A stretch of DNA of 64,000 nt from an uncultured Acetobacteraceae bacterium (GTDB lineage: Bacteria; Pseudomonadota; Alphaproteobacteria; Acetobacterales; Acetobacteraceae), in NCBI GenBank assembly GCA_937873095.1, contig CALMVI010000080.1, positions 42,711 to 106,710 on the forward strand, in the 5' to 3' direction. The stretch's first letter is position 1. Every line of letters starts with the position of its first letter. The translations under genes and the position numbers were made by a program. Shown here piece by piece: positions 9,054-17,705 of the stretch. The notes below the pieces were generated by a model that saw nothing but the letters and a program-made list of their open reading frames with translations, had not been told where the DNA came from and searched no databases.

Positions 9054-10651
9054 TCGCGCAACGCGCCGCCGCACCGCTCGCCTGCCTGGCGCTCTCGGCG
9101 TGCACGCTCGGCCCGAACTTCGCTCCGCCCGCCCCGCCCAGGATCGCGGCGTGGCACGACCGGGAGGCGCAGGGAACGCGGGTCAGCCCGTCGACCAACC
9201 CCGACCCGCGCTGGTGGAACAGTTTCGGCGACCCGTTGCTGACCACGCTGATGGACCGCTCCATCGCCGGCAACCCCGACGTTCAGCAGGCGGTGCTGCG
9301 CGTCTCCGAGGCGCAGCAGAACGTGGCGACCGCGCGCGCCGCCGGCCTGCCGACGCTGAACGGCACGGCGAGCTACACGCGCGAGCAGCTTGGCGCGCGC
9401 GGCATCCTGGAGTCGGACGGCGTCTACAGCCAGATCAACCGCCTGTCCCAGCCCTCCAACCCGGTCAACCAGAACAACCCCGGGCTGGGCCGGCAGCTGG
9501 ACCAGACGCTGAACAGCGCGCTCGACCAGGTGGTGCAGCCGATCAACCTGTTTTCCTACGGCCTCAGCGCTTCCTGGGAGCTGGACCTGTTCGGCCGCGT
9601 CCGCCGCTCGGTCGAGCAGGCGCGCGCCGACGCGCAGGCACAGGCCGAGGCGGCCAACGACGCGCTGGTCATGCTGGAGGGCCAGGTGGCGCAGGCCTAC
9701 GTGGCGCTGCGCGCCGCACAGGCGCTGGCGGCGACCCAGAAGCAGAACGTGGACACCGCGCAGGAGACGCTGCAGCTGACCGAGCGCCGCCAGCGCCAGG
9801 GACTGGCGACGGTGCTGGACGTGGAGCAGGCGCGCACGCCCCTGATCGACAACCAGCGGCAGGTGCCGAGCTCGGAAAAACAGGTGCTTCAGGCGATCGA
9901 CCGGATCAACACGCTTGCGGGCCAGGCGCCCGGCACGCTGGACGGCATGCTCTCGCCGCCCAAGCCGCTGCCGCGCATCCCGGACGTGGTCGGCATCGGC
10001 GTGCCCTCCACGCTGGCGCGCCGGCGGCCCGACATACGGGAGGCGGAGGCGCAGCTGCACGCCGCCACGGCCGGGATCGGCGTTGCGGTGGCGAACTTCT
10101 ATCCGGACGTGTCGCTGACCGGGAACCTGGGCATCAGGGCGACCGACGCCAGTTACCTGACGCGCTGGGTCAGTCACTTCTATTCCGCCGGGCCAAGCCT
10201 ATCGCTGCCGATCTTCCAGGGCGGCAGGCTGACGGCGCAGCTTCGGCTGTCGCGCGCGCAGGCCGCCGAGGCGGCGCTGAAATATCGCAGCACAGTGCTG
10301 GGCGCGCTGCAGGGGGTGGAGGACGCGCTGGTCGCCTACAGGACCGACCGCGGGTCGAGGGAGCGGGCGGTCGAGACGGTGAAGTCGGCGGAGCTGACGC
10401 TGTTCCTGTCGCGCGAACGCTATGACGCGGGACTGTCGGACTTCATCCAGGTGCTCGATGCGCAGCGCACGCTGATCTCCGCGCGACAGCAGCTGGTGCA
10501 GTCGGACATGACGGTGACCGACGACGTGGTTTCGCTCTACGAAAACCTCGGCGGCGGCTGGGAGGAGAGCCACCCTCCCCCGCCGCCGCGCGGCTCCGGT
10601 CCGCCGCCCGCGCCGGCTGCCCTGGACAGCCTGGGCGATTCCGCGCGGTGA
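9050..10651 (+). CDS. NodT-family outer-membrane efflux lipoprotein (TolC-like)
   Basis: Outer-membrane channel of the RND/MFS efflux type (533 residues). The leader ends in a lipobox LSAC with Cys18 as the lipidation site. Two repeated outer-membrane-efflux domains follow, with the typical helical patterns (LTERRQRQGLATVLDVEQA and RERYDAGLSDFIQVLDAQR). The C-terminal end is proline-rich. The start overlaps the stop of the MFS gene by four bases, making it the third gene of the operon. It supplies the exit duct for the adaptor/pump pair. Confidence 0.9.
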   Translation: MIAQRAAAPLACLALSACTLGPNFAPPAPPRIAAWHDREAQGTRVSPSTNPDPRWWNSFGDPLLTTLMDRSIAGNPDVQQAVLRVSEAQQNVATARAAGLPTLNGTASYTREQLGARGILESDGVYSQINRLSQPSNPVNQNNPGLGRQLDQTLNSALDQVVQPINLFSYGLSASWELDLFGRVRRSVEQARADAQAQAEAANDALVMLEGQVAQAYVALRAAQALAATQKQNVDTAQETLQLTERRQRQGLATVLDVEQARTPLIDNQRQVPSSEKQVLQAIDRINTLAGQAPGTLDGMLSPPKPLPRIPDVVGIGVPSTLARRRPDIREAEAQLHAATAGIGVAVANFYPDVSLTGNLGIRATDASYLTRWVSHFYSAGPSLSLPIFQGGRLTAQLRLSRAQAAEAALKYRSTVLGALQGVEDALVAYRTDRGSRERAVETVKSAELTLFLSRERYDAGLSDFIQVLDAQRTLISARQQLVQSDMTVTDDVVSLYENLGGGWEESHPPPPPRGSGPPPAPAALDSLGDSAR

Positions 10652-10654
10652 CAG

Positions 10655-10790
10655 CGGTAGATGAAGCTTGGGGCTCTGCCCCAAACCCCGCCGGGGGCGG
10701 GCGCCCCCGGACCCGCAAACAAAGAGAATAACCGGGATCCAAACGCCCGGCGTTTGGCCTTTGCTCGTCAGGGTTCTTCAACTGCTCTAT
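10655..10790. repeat. GC-rich dispersed repeat, copy 1
   Basis: The gap between the efflux operon and the TonB receptor holds an inverted GGGGCTCTGCCCC core, then CCGCCGGGGGCGGGCGCCCCCGG and a CAAACGCC...GGCGTTTGG hairpin. The same blocks in the same order recur at about 15058-15150, and the first block recurs at 46966-46984. It may act as a terminator for the efflux operon. Confidence 0.7.
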
Positions 10791-10823
10791 CAGCGTCGCG
10801 ACACGATTTTGGGAAGGCGGAGT

Positions 10824-13223
10824 TTGACCAGGACCGGCCTCATTCTCGCGGTGGCGCTGTGCGCCCTCGGGCCTGCCTGGTCCTACGCGCAGACGCGTCC
10901 CGGATCGTCGGACCTGCAATCGCCGGCCGGGCAGGACGCCGCCGCTTCCAGCCCTGCGGAGGAGATCACCGTCATCGGCTCCACGCCGCTGCTCGGCTCC
11001 GGCGTGGACCGCGACAAGGTGCCGGCCAACACGGTGGTGCTGCGCAGCAGTGACCTGGAGCGCACAGGCACCGCCAGCCTGACCCGCGGGCTGAACGAGA
11101 ACGCCGGCAGCGTCGACCTCGACCAGGCGGTCGGCAACGAGTTCCAGCCGAACCTGCTGTTCCGCGGGTTCGAGGCGTCCCCTCTGGCCGGCGACGCGCA
11201 GGGCCTGGCCGTCTACGTGAACGGCAGCCGGTTCAACGCGTCGTTTGCCGACACCACGAACTGGGACCTGATCCCCGACATCGCCATACGCGAGATCGAC
11301 GTGGAGGGGTCGAACCCCGCCTTCGGCCTGAACTCGCTCGGCGGCGGGGTGGCGGTGAAGATGAAGGACGGCTTCAGCAGCCCTGGCGGCCGCGTCGAGG
11401 CGTCGGGCGGGTCCTTCGGACGAGTCCAGCTCACCGGCGAGTATGGCGCGCAGGCCGGCGATTTCGCGGCCTACGTCGCCGCGACAGGCGCCAACAGCGA
11501 CGGGTGGCGCGAAAACTCGCCCTCCCAGGTCAGGCAGCTCTACGCCGATCTTGGCTGGCGCCACGGCGACGACGAGGTGCACTGGGGCCTGATCTACGCC
11601 AACACCAACCTGGTCGGCAACGGAACGACGCCGGTCGAACTGCTCGACGTGGACCGCGCCGCGGTGTTCACCTACCCGGACGAAACCCGCAACCGCTACG
11701 TCCGCACCACGCTGAACGGCAATTTCGCCCTGACCGACACGCTTTCGGTGCAGGCGAACGCCTATTACAGCTACCTCGACCAGCGCACCTATAACGGCGA
11801 CGCGGGCGACGAGGCGGTCTGCCTTGACCCGAGCACCGTCTGCGAGGGCGACGGCGAGACGGTGCTGACCGACCGTTTCGGACACCCTATCCGCAACGTC
11901 ATCCATGGCAGCCCCTACGTCACGCAGTACGGATTTGCGGAGTTCGCCGCCGGCGGCCCGTACTCCGTGCTCAACGTCACCTCGACGCTGACCGACTCGT
12001 ACGGTGCGTCGGCCCAGCTCACCTCGACGCGCGACGTGCTCGGGCACCACAACCACCTCGTGGCCGGCGCGGGCTATGACGGCGGCACCTCGGATTTTTC
12101 CGCAGAGACCTATCTGGGCGGCCTGACGACCGGCCGCGACTACGTCCCCTATCCCGACATCGAGATCGTGCAGGCCGACCTCAGCATCGCTCCGGTTTCG
12201 GTCCACACGACCAACGACTACGCCGGCGTCTTCGCAGTCGACACGTTCGACATCACCGACACGCTGTTCGCCACCGGCTCGTTCCGCTGGAACCACGCAC
12301 AGGTGGACCTGACCGACCGGCTCGGCACATCGCTGAACGGCAATCACGCCTTCCAGCGCCTCAACCCAGGCGGCGGGCTGAGCTACAAGATCACGCCGAG
12401 CCTGACCGCCTATGCCGGCTACTCGGAGTCCGACCGGGCGCCGACACCGTCCGAGCTCTCCTGCGCCAGCCCGCAGGCGCCGTGCTCGCTGACCAACTTC
12501 TTCGTGGGCGACCCTGACCTAAAGCAGGTCGTCTCGCACAGCGTGGAAGCGGGCGTGAACGCGCATTACAGCGTCGGCGGCGGGCGGCTGGTCGGCCATG
12601 CCGGCTACTTTCGCACGCAGAACGACGACGACATCCAGTTCGTGACCTCGCTGACGGTGGGCCGCGCCTATTTCCGCAACGTGGGCCAGACGCTTCGCCA
12701 GGGTGCGGAGGGGTCGCTGAGCTACAAGACGCGGCGCGTGCTCGCCTATGCCAGCTACACCTACACGGCCGCGACCTTCCGCACGCCGCTGGTCCTGTCC
12801 AACCCGGACAACCCCGGCGCGGACGCCAACGGCAACTATGTCGTCAAGCCGGGCGACACGCTGCCAGGCGTGCCGATGCACGCGGTGAAATTCGGCAGCC
12901 AGGTCGACGTCACCCGCGCCTGGTCCGCCGGCATCACCGGCATCGCCGCGAGCGGGCAGTACCTGTTCGGCGACGAGGGCAACCAGAGCCAGAAGACCAG
13001 CGGCTACGTGGTGTTCAACTTCAACACGCAATACCAGCTGACCGCGCACCTGCAGGTCTTCGGCACGATCGAGAACATGTTCGGCGCCCGCTACGAGACC
13101 TACGGCACCTTCGGCCCGACAGCCGCGGTGCCGATCGTGCAGGTGCCCAACGCCAGCAACCCGCGTTCCCTGACGCCGGGCGCGCCGGTCGCCGGTTTCT
13201 GCGGCGTCAGGTACACGTTCTGA
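10824..13223 (+). CDS. TonB-dependent outer-membrane receptor (paralog A)
   Basis: Outer-membrane beta-barrel transporter of about 799 residues. I start it at TTG 10824, preceded by a GGAAGG-like ribosome site. This gives a clean signal peptide (TRTGLILAVALCALGPAWSYAQ); the open frame continues upstream, but only through the repeat. The plug begins with EEITVIGSTPLLGSG and contains the LFRGFEASP and GLAVYVNGSRFN segments. The barrel ends with an aromatic C-terminus (GVRYTF). It is clearly a paralog of the receptor at 15243-17564, which shares most of the plug sequence. It lies just upstream of a two-component pair that may regulate it. The substrate is unknown; a nearby phosphoesterase hints at an organophosphate, but this is weak. 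Confidence 0.88.
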   Translation: MTRTGLILAVALCALGPAWSYAQTRPGSSDLQSPAGQDAAASSPAEEITVIGSTPLLGSGVDRDKVPANTVVLRSSDLERTGTASLTRGLNENAGSVDLDQAVGNEFQPNLLFRGFEASPLAGDAQGLAVYVNGSRFNASFADTTNWDLIPDIAIREIDVEGSNPAFGLNSLGGGVAVKMKDGFSSPGGRVEASGGSFGRVQLTGEYGAQAGDFAAYVAATGANSDGWRENSPSQVRQLYADLGWRHGDDEVHWGLIYANTNLVGNGTTPVELLDVDRAAVFTYPDETRNRYVRTTLNGNFALTDTLSVQANAYYSYLDQRTYNGDAGDEAVCLDPSTVCEGDGETVLTDRFGHPIRNVIHGSPYVTQYGFAEFAAGGPYSVLNVTSTLTDSYGASAQLTSTRDVLGHHNHLVAGAGYDGGTSDFSAETYLGGLTTGRDYVPYPDIEIVQADLSIAPVSVHTTNDYAGVFAVDTFDITDTLFATGSFRWNHAQVDLTDRLGTSLNGNHAFQRLNPGGGLSYKITPSLTAYAGYSESDRAPTPSELSCASPQAPCSLTNFFVGDPDLKQVVSHSVEAGVNAHYSVGGGRLVGHAGYFRTQNDDDIQFVTSLTVGRAYFRNVGQTLRQGAEGSLSYKTRRVLAYASYTYTAATFRTPLVLSNPDNPGADANGNYVVKPGDTLPGVPMHAVKFGSQVDVTRAWSAGITGIAASGQYLFGDEGNQSQKTSGYVVFNFNTQYQLTAHLQVFGTIENMFGARYETYGTFGPTAAVPIVQVPNASNPRSLTPGAPVAGFCGVRYTF

Positions 13224-13227
13224 CACG

Positions 13228-13270
13228 GCCCGCCTGCCCCATCGCGCCTGCCCCATCGCGCCTGCCCGCA
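13228..13270. repeat. Short tandem repeat, about 15 bp unit
   Basis: The unit CGCCTGCCCCATCG is repeated nearly three times between the receptor stop and the response-regulator start. It is probably replication slippage; no function is suggested. Confidence 0.6.
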
Positions 13271-13343
13271 ACGGCCGCGTGCGGTTGACACGCCGGGGCG
13301 CCATGGCACAAGGCCGCAGTGCCGCCTGCACGGAGCGCCGCCG

Positions 13344-14027
13344 GTGAAGCTGCTGGTCGTCGAGGACCACGAGGCGCTGCGGGGAATGGTTGCCGCCCAC
13401 CTGCGCGAGCACGGCTTCACCACCGACGCGGTCGGGACGGGCGCCGAAGCGATCGAGGCGGCCGCGGTGACGGGCTACGACGCCGCGATCCTGGACCTCG
13501 GCCTGCCGGACATGGACGGGCTGGCCGTGCTGCGCCGCCTGCGGGCCCAGCGCGCGGCGATGCCCGTGCTGATCCTGACCGCACGCGACCACGTGCAGCA
13601 CCGCATCGCCGGGCTGGACGCCGGGGCGGACGACTACATCCTCAAACCGTTCGAGCTTGGCGAGCTGGAGGCGCGGTTGCGGGCGGTGCTGCGGCGTCCG
13701 GGCCTCAGGCAGGCCCATTGCTACAGTTTCGGCGACCTCAGCTTCGACGCGTCGTGCCGTGCGGCGAGCGTGGGTCCAAGGCTGATGGAACTGACGCGCC
13801 GGGAGGCGGCACTGTTCGAGGCGCTGATCAGGAGCGGCGAAAGGATCGTGGTGCGCGACAGTCTTTCCGACAAGCTCTACGGCTTTGACGACGACGTGTC
13901 GGGCAACGCGCTCGAAGCGACCGTCTCGCGTCTGCGGCGCAAGCTCGGCGCGCTGCAATCCAGCGTGAGGGTGGAGGCGGTGCGCGGGATCGGCTACCGG
14001 CTGCGTCAGGGGGGCGAGGCCGCGTGA
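13344..14027 (+). CDS. OmpR-family response regulator
   Basis: DNA-binding response regulator of 227 residues. The receiver domain shows the acidic pair VVED (5-8), the phospho-acceptor Asp51 (ILDLGLPDMDG), Thr79 and Lys101 (KPF). A winged-helix output domain follows (about 128-222), ending in EATVSRLRRKLG and GIGYRLR. The start is the GTG at 13344. It overlaps the kinase gene by four bases (GTGA), so they form one two-component pair. The pair sits between two TonB receptor paralogs, which are its likely but unproven targets. Confidence 0.92.
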   Translation: MKLLVVEDHEALRGMVAAHLREHGFTTDAVGTGAEAIEAAAVTGYDAAILDLGLPDMDGLAVLRRLRAQRAAMPVLILTARDHVQHRIAGLDAGADDYILKPFELGELEARLRAVLRRPGLRQAHCYSFGDLSFDASCRAASVGPRLMELTRREAALFEALIRSGERIVVRDSLSDKLYGFDDDVSGNALEATVSRLRRKLGALQSSVRVEAVRGIGYRLRQGGEAA

Positions 14028-15052
14028 GGCCGTGGCGGACCCTGCGCGGCCGCCTCACCTTGTCGATGTCGCTGGTCTTCCTCCTGGCGCTCGCGGCCTC
14101 CACCCTGCTCGACCGGCTCGACGTCGAAGCGCCGGCCATGCTGCCGGGCGCGCTGCATCGCGAGCCCTACCAGGACGGGCTGGTTCTGGCGCTGTTCAGC
14201 CTGCCGGCGCTGGTGCTGATCTGGCTGGTCAGTTCCTGGAGCCTCAGGCCGCTGCTCCGCGCGTCCACCGAGGCGCAGCGTGCCGGCCCGGCCGACCCGG
14301 CGGCGCGCCTGTCGCGTGAGGGCATGCCGGCGGAAGTGGCGCCGCTGGTGGACGCGGTGAACGGCGCGCTGGACAGGATGACGCGCGCGTTCGAGGCGGA
14401 GCGGCGCTTCACCGAGAACGCGGCCCACGAGCTGCGCACGCCGCTCGCTGTGCTCGGTCTGCGCCTGCAACGCGCGCGTGGTGCCGCGCGCGCCGACCCG
14501 ATGCTCGACTGGCCCGCCATCGAAGGCGATCTGGCGCAGATGAACCGCCTGGTCGGGCAGCTGCTCGACCTTGCACGGAAAGAGAACGCCGGGCGGCTGG
14601 CGCCCGCGTCTGGCGCGCCGCCGGTGAACCTGTCGCGGGTGGCGCGAGAAGCGGCGGCATCCGTGCTGCCTCTGGTGGACGCGGCCGGCAGGGCGTTGCA
14701 CGTGGACCTTCCTGACGCGCTATGGGTGACGGGCCGCGCGCACGACCTGGCCGACGCGCTGCGCAACCTGCTGGAGAACGCGCTGCTGCACGGCGAGGGC
14801 GACATCACCCTGCGCGCGGAGCCGGCGGCGGGTGGCTACGCGGTGATCGAGGTCGGCGACGAGGGACCGGGCATCGACGAGCAGGCGCGCGAGACCATGT
14901 TCCAGCGCTTCGCCAAGGGCGCCGGTTCGAGCGGCAGCGGCCTGGGGCTGGCCATCGTGCGCGAGGTCGCGCGCGGACATGGCGGCGACGTCACGCTGGC
15001 CCCTTCCCCGGGCTGTCGTCTGCGGCTCACTCTTCCCGCGACGCAACCTTGA
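14024..15052 (+). CDS. Sensor histidine kinase, partner of the preceding regulator
   Basis: Compact membrane kinase of 342 residues. Two transmembrane helices (about 11-29 and 52-70) enclose only a very short periplasmic loop of about 22 residues. A HAMP-like region follows, then the H-box AAHELRTPL with His135, an N-box (NLLENALLHG), and G-boxes (DEGPGID, GSGLGLAIV). The tiny loop suggests sensing within the membrane or through a partner protein. The GTG start at 14024 overlaps the regulator stop. Confidence 0.9.
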   Translation: MRPWRTLRGRLTLSMSLVFLLALAASTLLDRLDVEAPAMLPGALHREPYQDGLVLALFSLPALVLIWLVSSWSLRPLLRASTEAQRAGPADPAARLSREGMPAEVAPLVDAVNGALDRMTRAFEAERRFTENAAHELRTPLAVLGLRLQRARGAARADPMLDWPAIEGDLAQMNRLVGQLLDLARKENAGRLAPASGAPPVNLSRVAREAAASVLPLVDAAGRALHVDLPDALWVTGRAHDLADALRNLLENALLHGEGDITLRAEPAAGGYAVIEVGDEGPGIDEQARETMFQRFAKGAGSSGSGLGLAIVREVARGHGGDVTLAPSPGCRLRLTLPATQP

Positions 15053-15057
15053 AGCTG

Positions 15058-15190
15058 AAGGCCAGGGGCGCTGCCCCTGGACCCCGCCGGGGGCGGGCGC
15101 CCCCGGACCCGCAAACATTTGAGGGATTACTGGGATCCAAACGCCCTGCGTTTGGCGGGGTGCGGGGCAGAGCCCCGCTCTGCCTGTTGC
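15058..15190. repeat. GC-rich dispersed repeat, copy 2
   Basis: Lies between the convergent kinase and TonB receptor genes. It repeats the blocks of 10655-10790: an AGGGGCGCTGCCCCT hairpin, the CCGGGGGCGGGCGCCCCCGG block, then GGGATCCAAACGCC. A third short block (GGGGCAGAGCCCCG) closes it. It could serve as a two-way terminator. Confidence 0.7.
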
Positions 15191-15242
15191 GCCTTCGGCG
15201 CCGATAAATTCAAAGCGCTCAAAGCCCCTGGCCTTTACTTGA

Positions 15243-17564
15243 TCAGAAACGCACCCTGACACCGCCATAGCCCGCCACCGGCGCGCCTGGGCTGGCGGTC
15301 CTTGGGTCGCTGACGCCGCCCGCCACGTTGGGGAACGGCACCGCGTCGACCGGGCCGTAGCTGCCGTAGGTGTCGTAGCGCCGGTCGGTCAGATTCTGCA
15401 CCAGGCCGAACAGCGTGATCCTGTCGGTCAGCCGGTAGCTGGTGTCGAAGTTCAGCACGACGTAGCCGCCGACCGGCTTGCCCAGGTTGGCTTCGTCGCC
15501 GAACCGTTCCTGGTCGCTCGCCAGGATGGCGTTGCCGCCGACGGTCCAGCGGTCCGTCACCTTGTACTCCACGATCGCGGTTCCGCGGTGTTCCGGTATG
15601 CCGGGAATGCGGTCCCCAGGCACGACGTGCTCGTTGCCGTTGGCGTCCGTGAACGGGTTGCTGGCGCTGCCCAGCAGCAATGGGGACTGGAACGTGGCGT
15701 CGGTGAAGGCGTAGCCGAGCACGGCGTGCAGGCGCTGCGTATCGTAGCGCAGATTGGCTTCCACGCCCTGGCGCAGGGTGCTGCCGGAATTGGTGTAGAA
15801 AGCGAGGTTCGGGTTGTCCAACGCGCTCTGGAAGATCAGGTCGTCATGGTCCTTGGTGTGATAGTAATCGGCACTCCAGGACAGCCGCCCGCCGCCCGGC
15901 TCGGCGAGGCGGCCGCGCGCGCCGAACTCGACGGTGCGCGCCACCACCTGCTTGAGGTTCGGGTCGCCGATGAAGAAGTTCAGCAGGGAACAGGGATTGT
16001 TGGCGTTGCTGCAGGACAGTTCGGTGGGCGTGGGCGCGCGGTTGGCTTCGGTGTAGCTGGCGTAGATGCTGACCTGCGGCGCAACCCTGTAGGTCAGGCC
16101 GGCACTCGGGTTGAAGCGGTTGTAGCTGTGCTGCCCGTTCAGCACGGTGCCGAGCTTGTCGTGCAGGTCGATCTCGGCGTTGTTGAAACGACCGTTGAGC
16201 GAAAGGTCCAGGCCCGGCCGCAACGTCAGCACGTCGGCCACGAACAGCCCGTAATAGCGCGTCACCGTCGCCACCTTGACCGGCTGTATGCCTTCGTCCG
16301 GCTGCACCTGGGTCACCTCGGGCGGGCCTACGAAGAGCTGCGAGCCGTCGGTGGAGAAGCCGCCGAGCAGCGTCTCTGCGTTGAAGACCGAATCCGATCC
16401 GTCGAAGCTGCCGCCGACCACGATGTGGTTCTTCATGCCGGCAACAGCCCGCTCGTCGGTCAGCTGCGCCGAGGCGCCGTAGCTGTGCGCCTGCAGGCCT
16501 TCCAGCACCAGCCCGGAATACGTGCCGCCGTTGAGGAAGTCCGGCACGACCGCGTTGTTGTAGGTCGTGACAGGCGTGCCGTCATCGTTGCACAGCACGC
16601 CGGCAGCAGTGTCGCAGGCACCGACGTCGACGGTGGCGCCGTTGGTCACGCGCTGCGTCAGCGTCTGATAGTAGGCGAGCGCCTGTACGGTGGTGGCGTC
16701 GCTGAGCGCATAGGAGCCGTTCAGGTTGACGCCGACATATTTGTTGAAGACCGTGTTGGGGCCGGTGAAGATGCCGGACGGGTCGGCGTCGAGCTCCTGC
16801 ACCGGGGACGCGCCTGGATTGCCGATCGAGTTGTCGGCCGCGTCGATGCTGAGATGCACTTCGGCTGCTTCGTGCCGCCATCCGAGATCGGTGTAGAGGC
16901 GGTAGATGTCGGCCGCCTGGGTTTGCCGGTAGCCGCTGTCATGCGTGATTTCGCCCGCGCCGTACACCGCGAAGTCGCCGAACTGCCGGCCGTATTCGAC
17001 TATGCCCGCGCCGCGTCCGAACGATCCGCCATAGGCGGTCAGGTCGCCGCCCTGCGCGGTGAAGCCGTTCTTCATCTGCACATTGACCGAGCCGCCGAGC
17101 GCGTTGAGGCCGAACACCGGGTTTGGCGCTTCGACGTTGACCGTGTCGATGGCGATGGGCGGGATCAGGTCCCAGTTGACGGTGTCGCCGAACGGGTCGT
17201 TGAAGCGCGCGCCGTTCACGTACACCGCCAGGCCCTGGGCGGTGCCCGCGACGGGCGATGCCGTGAAACCGCGGAACAGGATGTCGGGCTGGAACGGGCT
17301 GCCCGAGGTGTCGTTGACGGTGGCGCTGGGAATGTTTTCGAGCAACGCACCGGTCAGGCTCGGCACGTTGGTGCGGTCGATGTCGGCAGGGCTGAGGACC
17401 TGGGTCGCCTGCGGCACGCGGTCCCGGGCCACGCCCGAGCCGAGCAGCGGCGTCGTGCTGACGACGTCCACGTCCGACAGGGTGGCGGGCCCCACAGGAG
17501 CGAGCTGGGCGGCCGCCACCGAAGGCGCCGACGCGATGACCAACCCGAGCAGCCGCATGCGCAT
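15243..17564 (-). CDS. TonB-dependent outer-membrane receptor (paralog B)
   Basis: Outer-membrane receptor of 773 residues with a signal peptide (LLGLVIASAPSVAAAQ). The plug begins VVSTTPLLGSG and contains LFRGFTASPVAG and NALGGSVNVQMKNGF; the barrel ends in GVRVRF. Plug and barrel segments (for example TPTELSCSNANNPCSLLNFF) match the receptor at 10824-13223, so this is a diverged duplicate in the opposite orientation. The two point toward each other with the two-component pair between them. Upstream on the same strand lies the propeller-phosphoesterase gene (141-base gap), which may be co-expressed. Confidence 0.88.
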   Translation of the reverse strand: MRMRLLGLVIASAPSVAAAQLAPVGPATLSDVDVVSTTPLLGSGVARDRVPQATQVLSPADIDRTNVPSLTGALLENIPSATVNDTSGSPFQPDILFRGFTASPVAGTAQGLAVYVNGARFNDPFGDTVNWDLIPPIAIDTVNVEAPNPVFGLNALGGSVNVQMKNGFTAQGGDLTAYGGSFGRGAGIVEYGRQFGDFAVYGAGEITHDSGYRQTQAADIYRLYTDLGWRHEAAEVHLSIDAADNSIGNPGASPVQELDADPSGIFTGPNTVFNKYVGVNLNGSYALSDATTVQALAYYQTLTQRVTNGATVDVGACDTAAGVLCNDDGTPVTTYNNAVVPDFLNGGTYSGLVLEGLQAHSYGASAQLTDERAVAGMKNHIVVGGSFDGSDSVFNAETLLGGFSTDGSQLFVGPPEVTQVQPDEGIQPVKVATVTRYYGLFVADVLTLRPGLDLSLNGRFNNAEIDLHDKLGTVLNGQHSYNRFNPSAGLTYRVAPQVSIYASYTEANRAPTPTELSCSNANNPCSLLNFFIGDPNLKQVVARTVEFGARGRLAEPGGGRLSWSADYYHTKDHDDLIFQSALDNPNLAFYTNSGSTLRQGVEANLRYDTQRLHAVLGYAFTDATFQSPLLLGSASNPFTDANGNEHVVPGDRIPGIPEHRGTAIVEYKVTDRWTVGGNAILASDQERFGDEANLGKPVGGYVVLNFDTSYRLTDRITLFGLVQNLTDRRYDTYGSYGPVDAVPFPNVAGGVSDPRTASPGAPVAGYGGVRVRF

Positions 17565-17705
17565 GTCGTCACCCCGAACCGTCAGTTTCCCGTCAGGCTT
17601 TAGACGGCTGCCGGTTTGACGGTGTGACGTTCGGGTGAAGATTGATCGGCGGGCCGGGCGCCGGGGCGGAGGGCGGCCGCCCTCCGCCTGGCGACGGGCC
17701 TGCGG

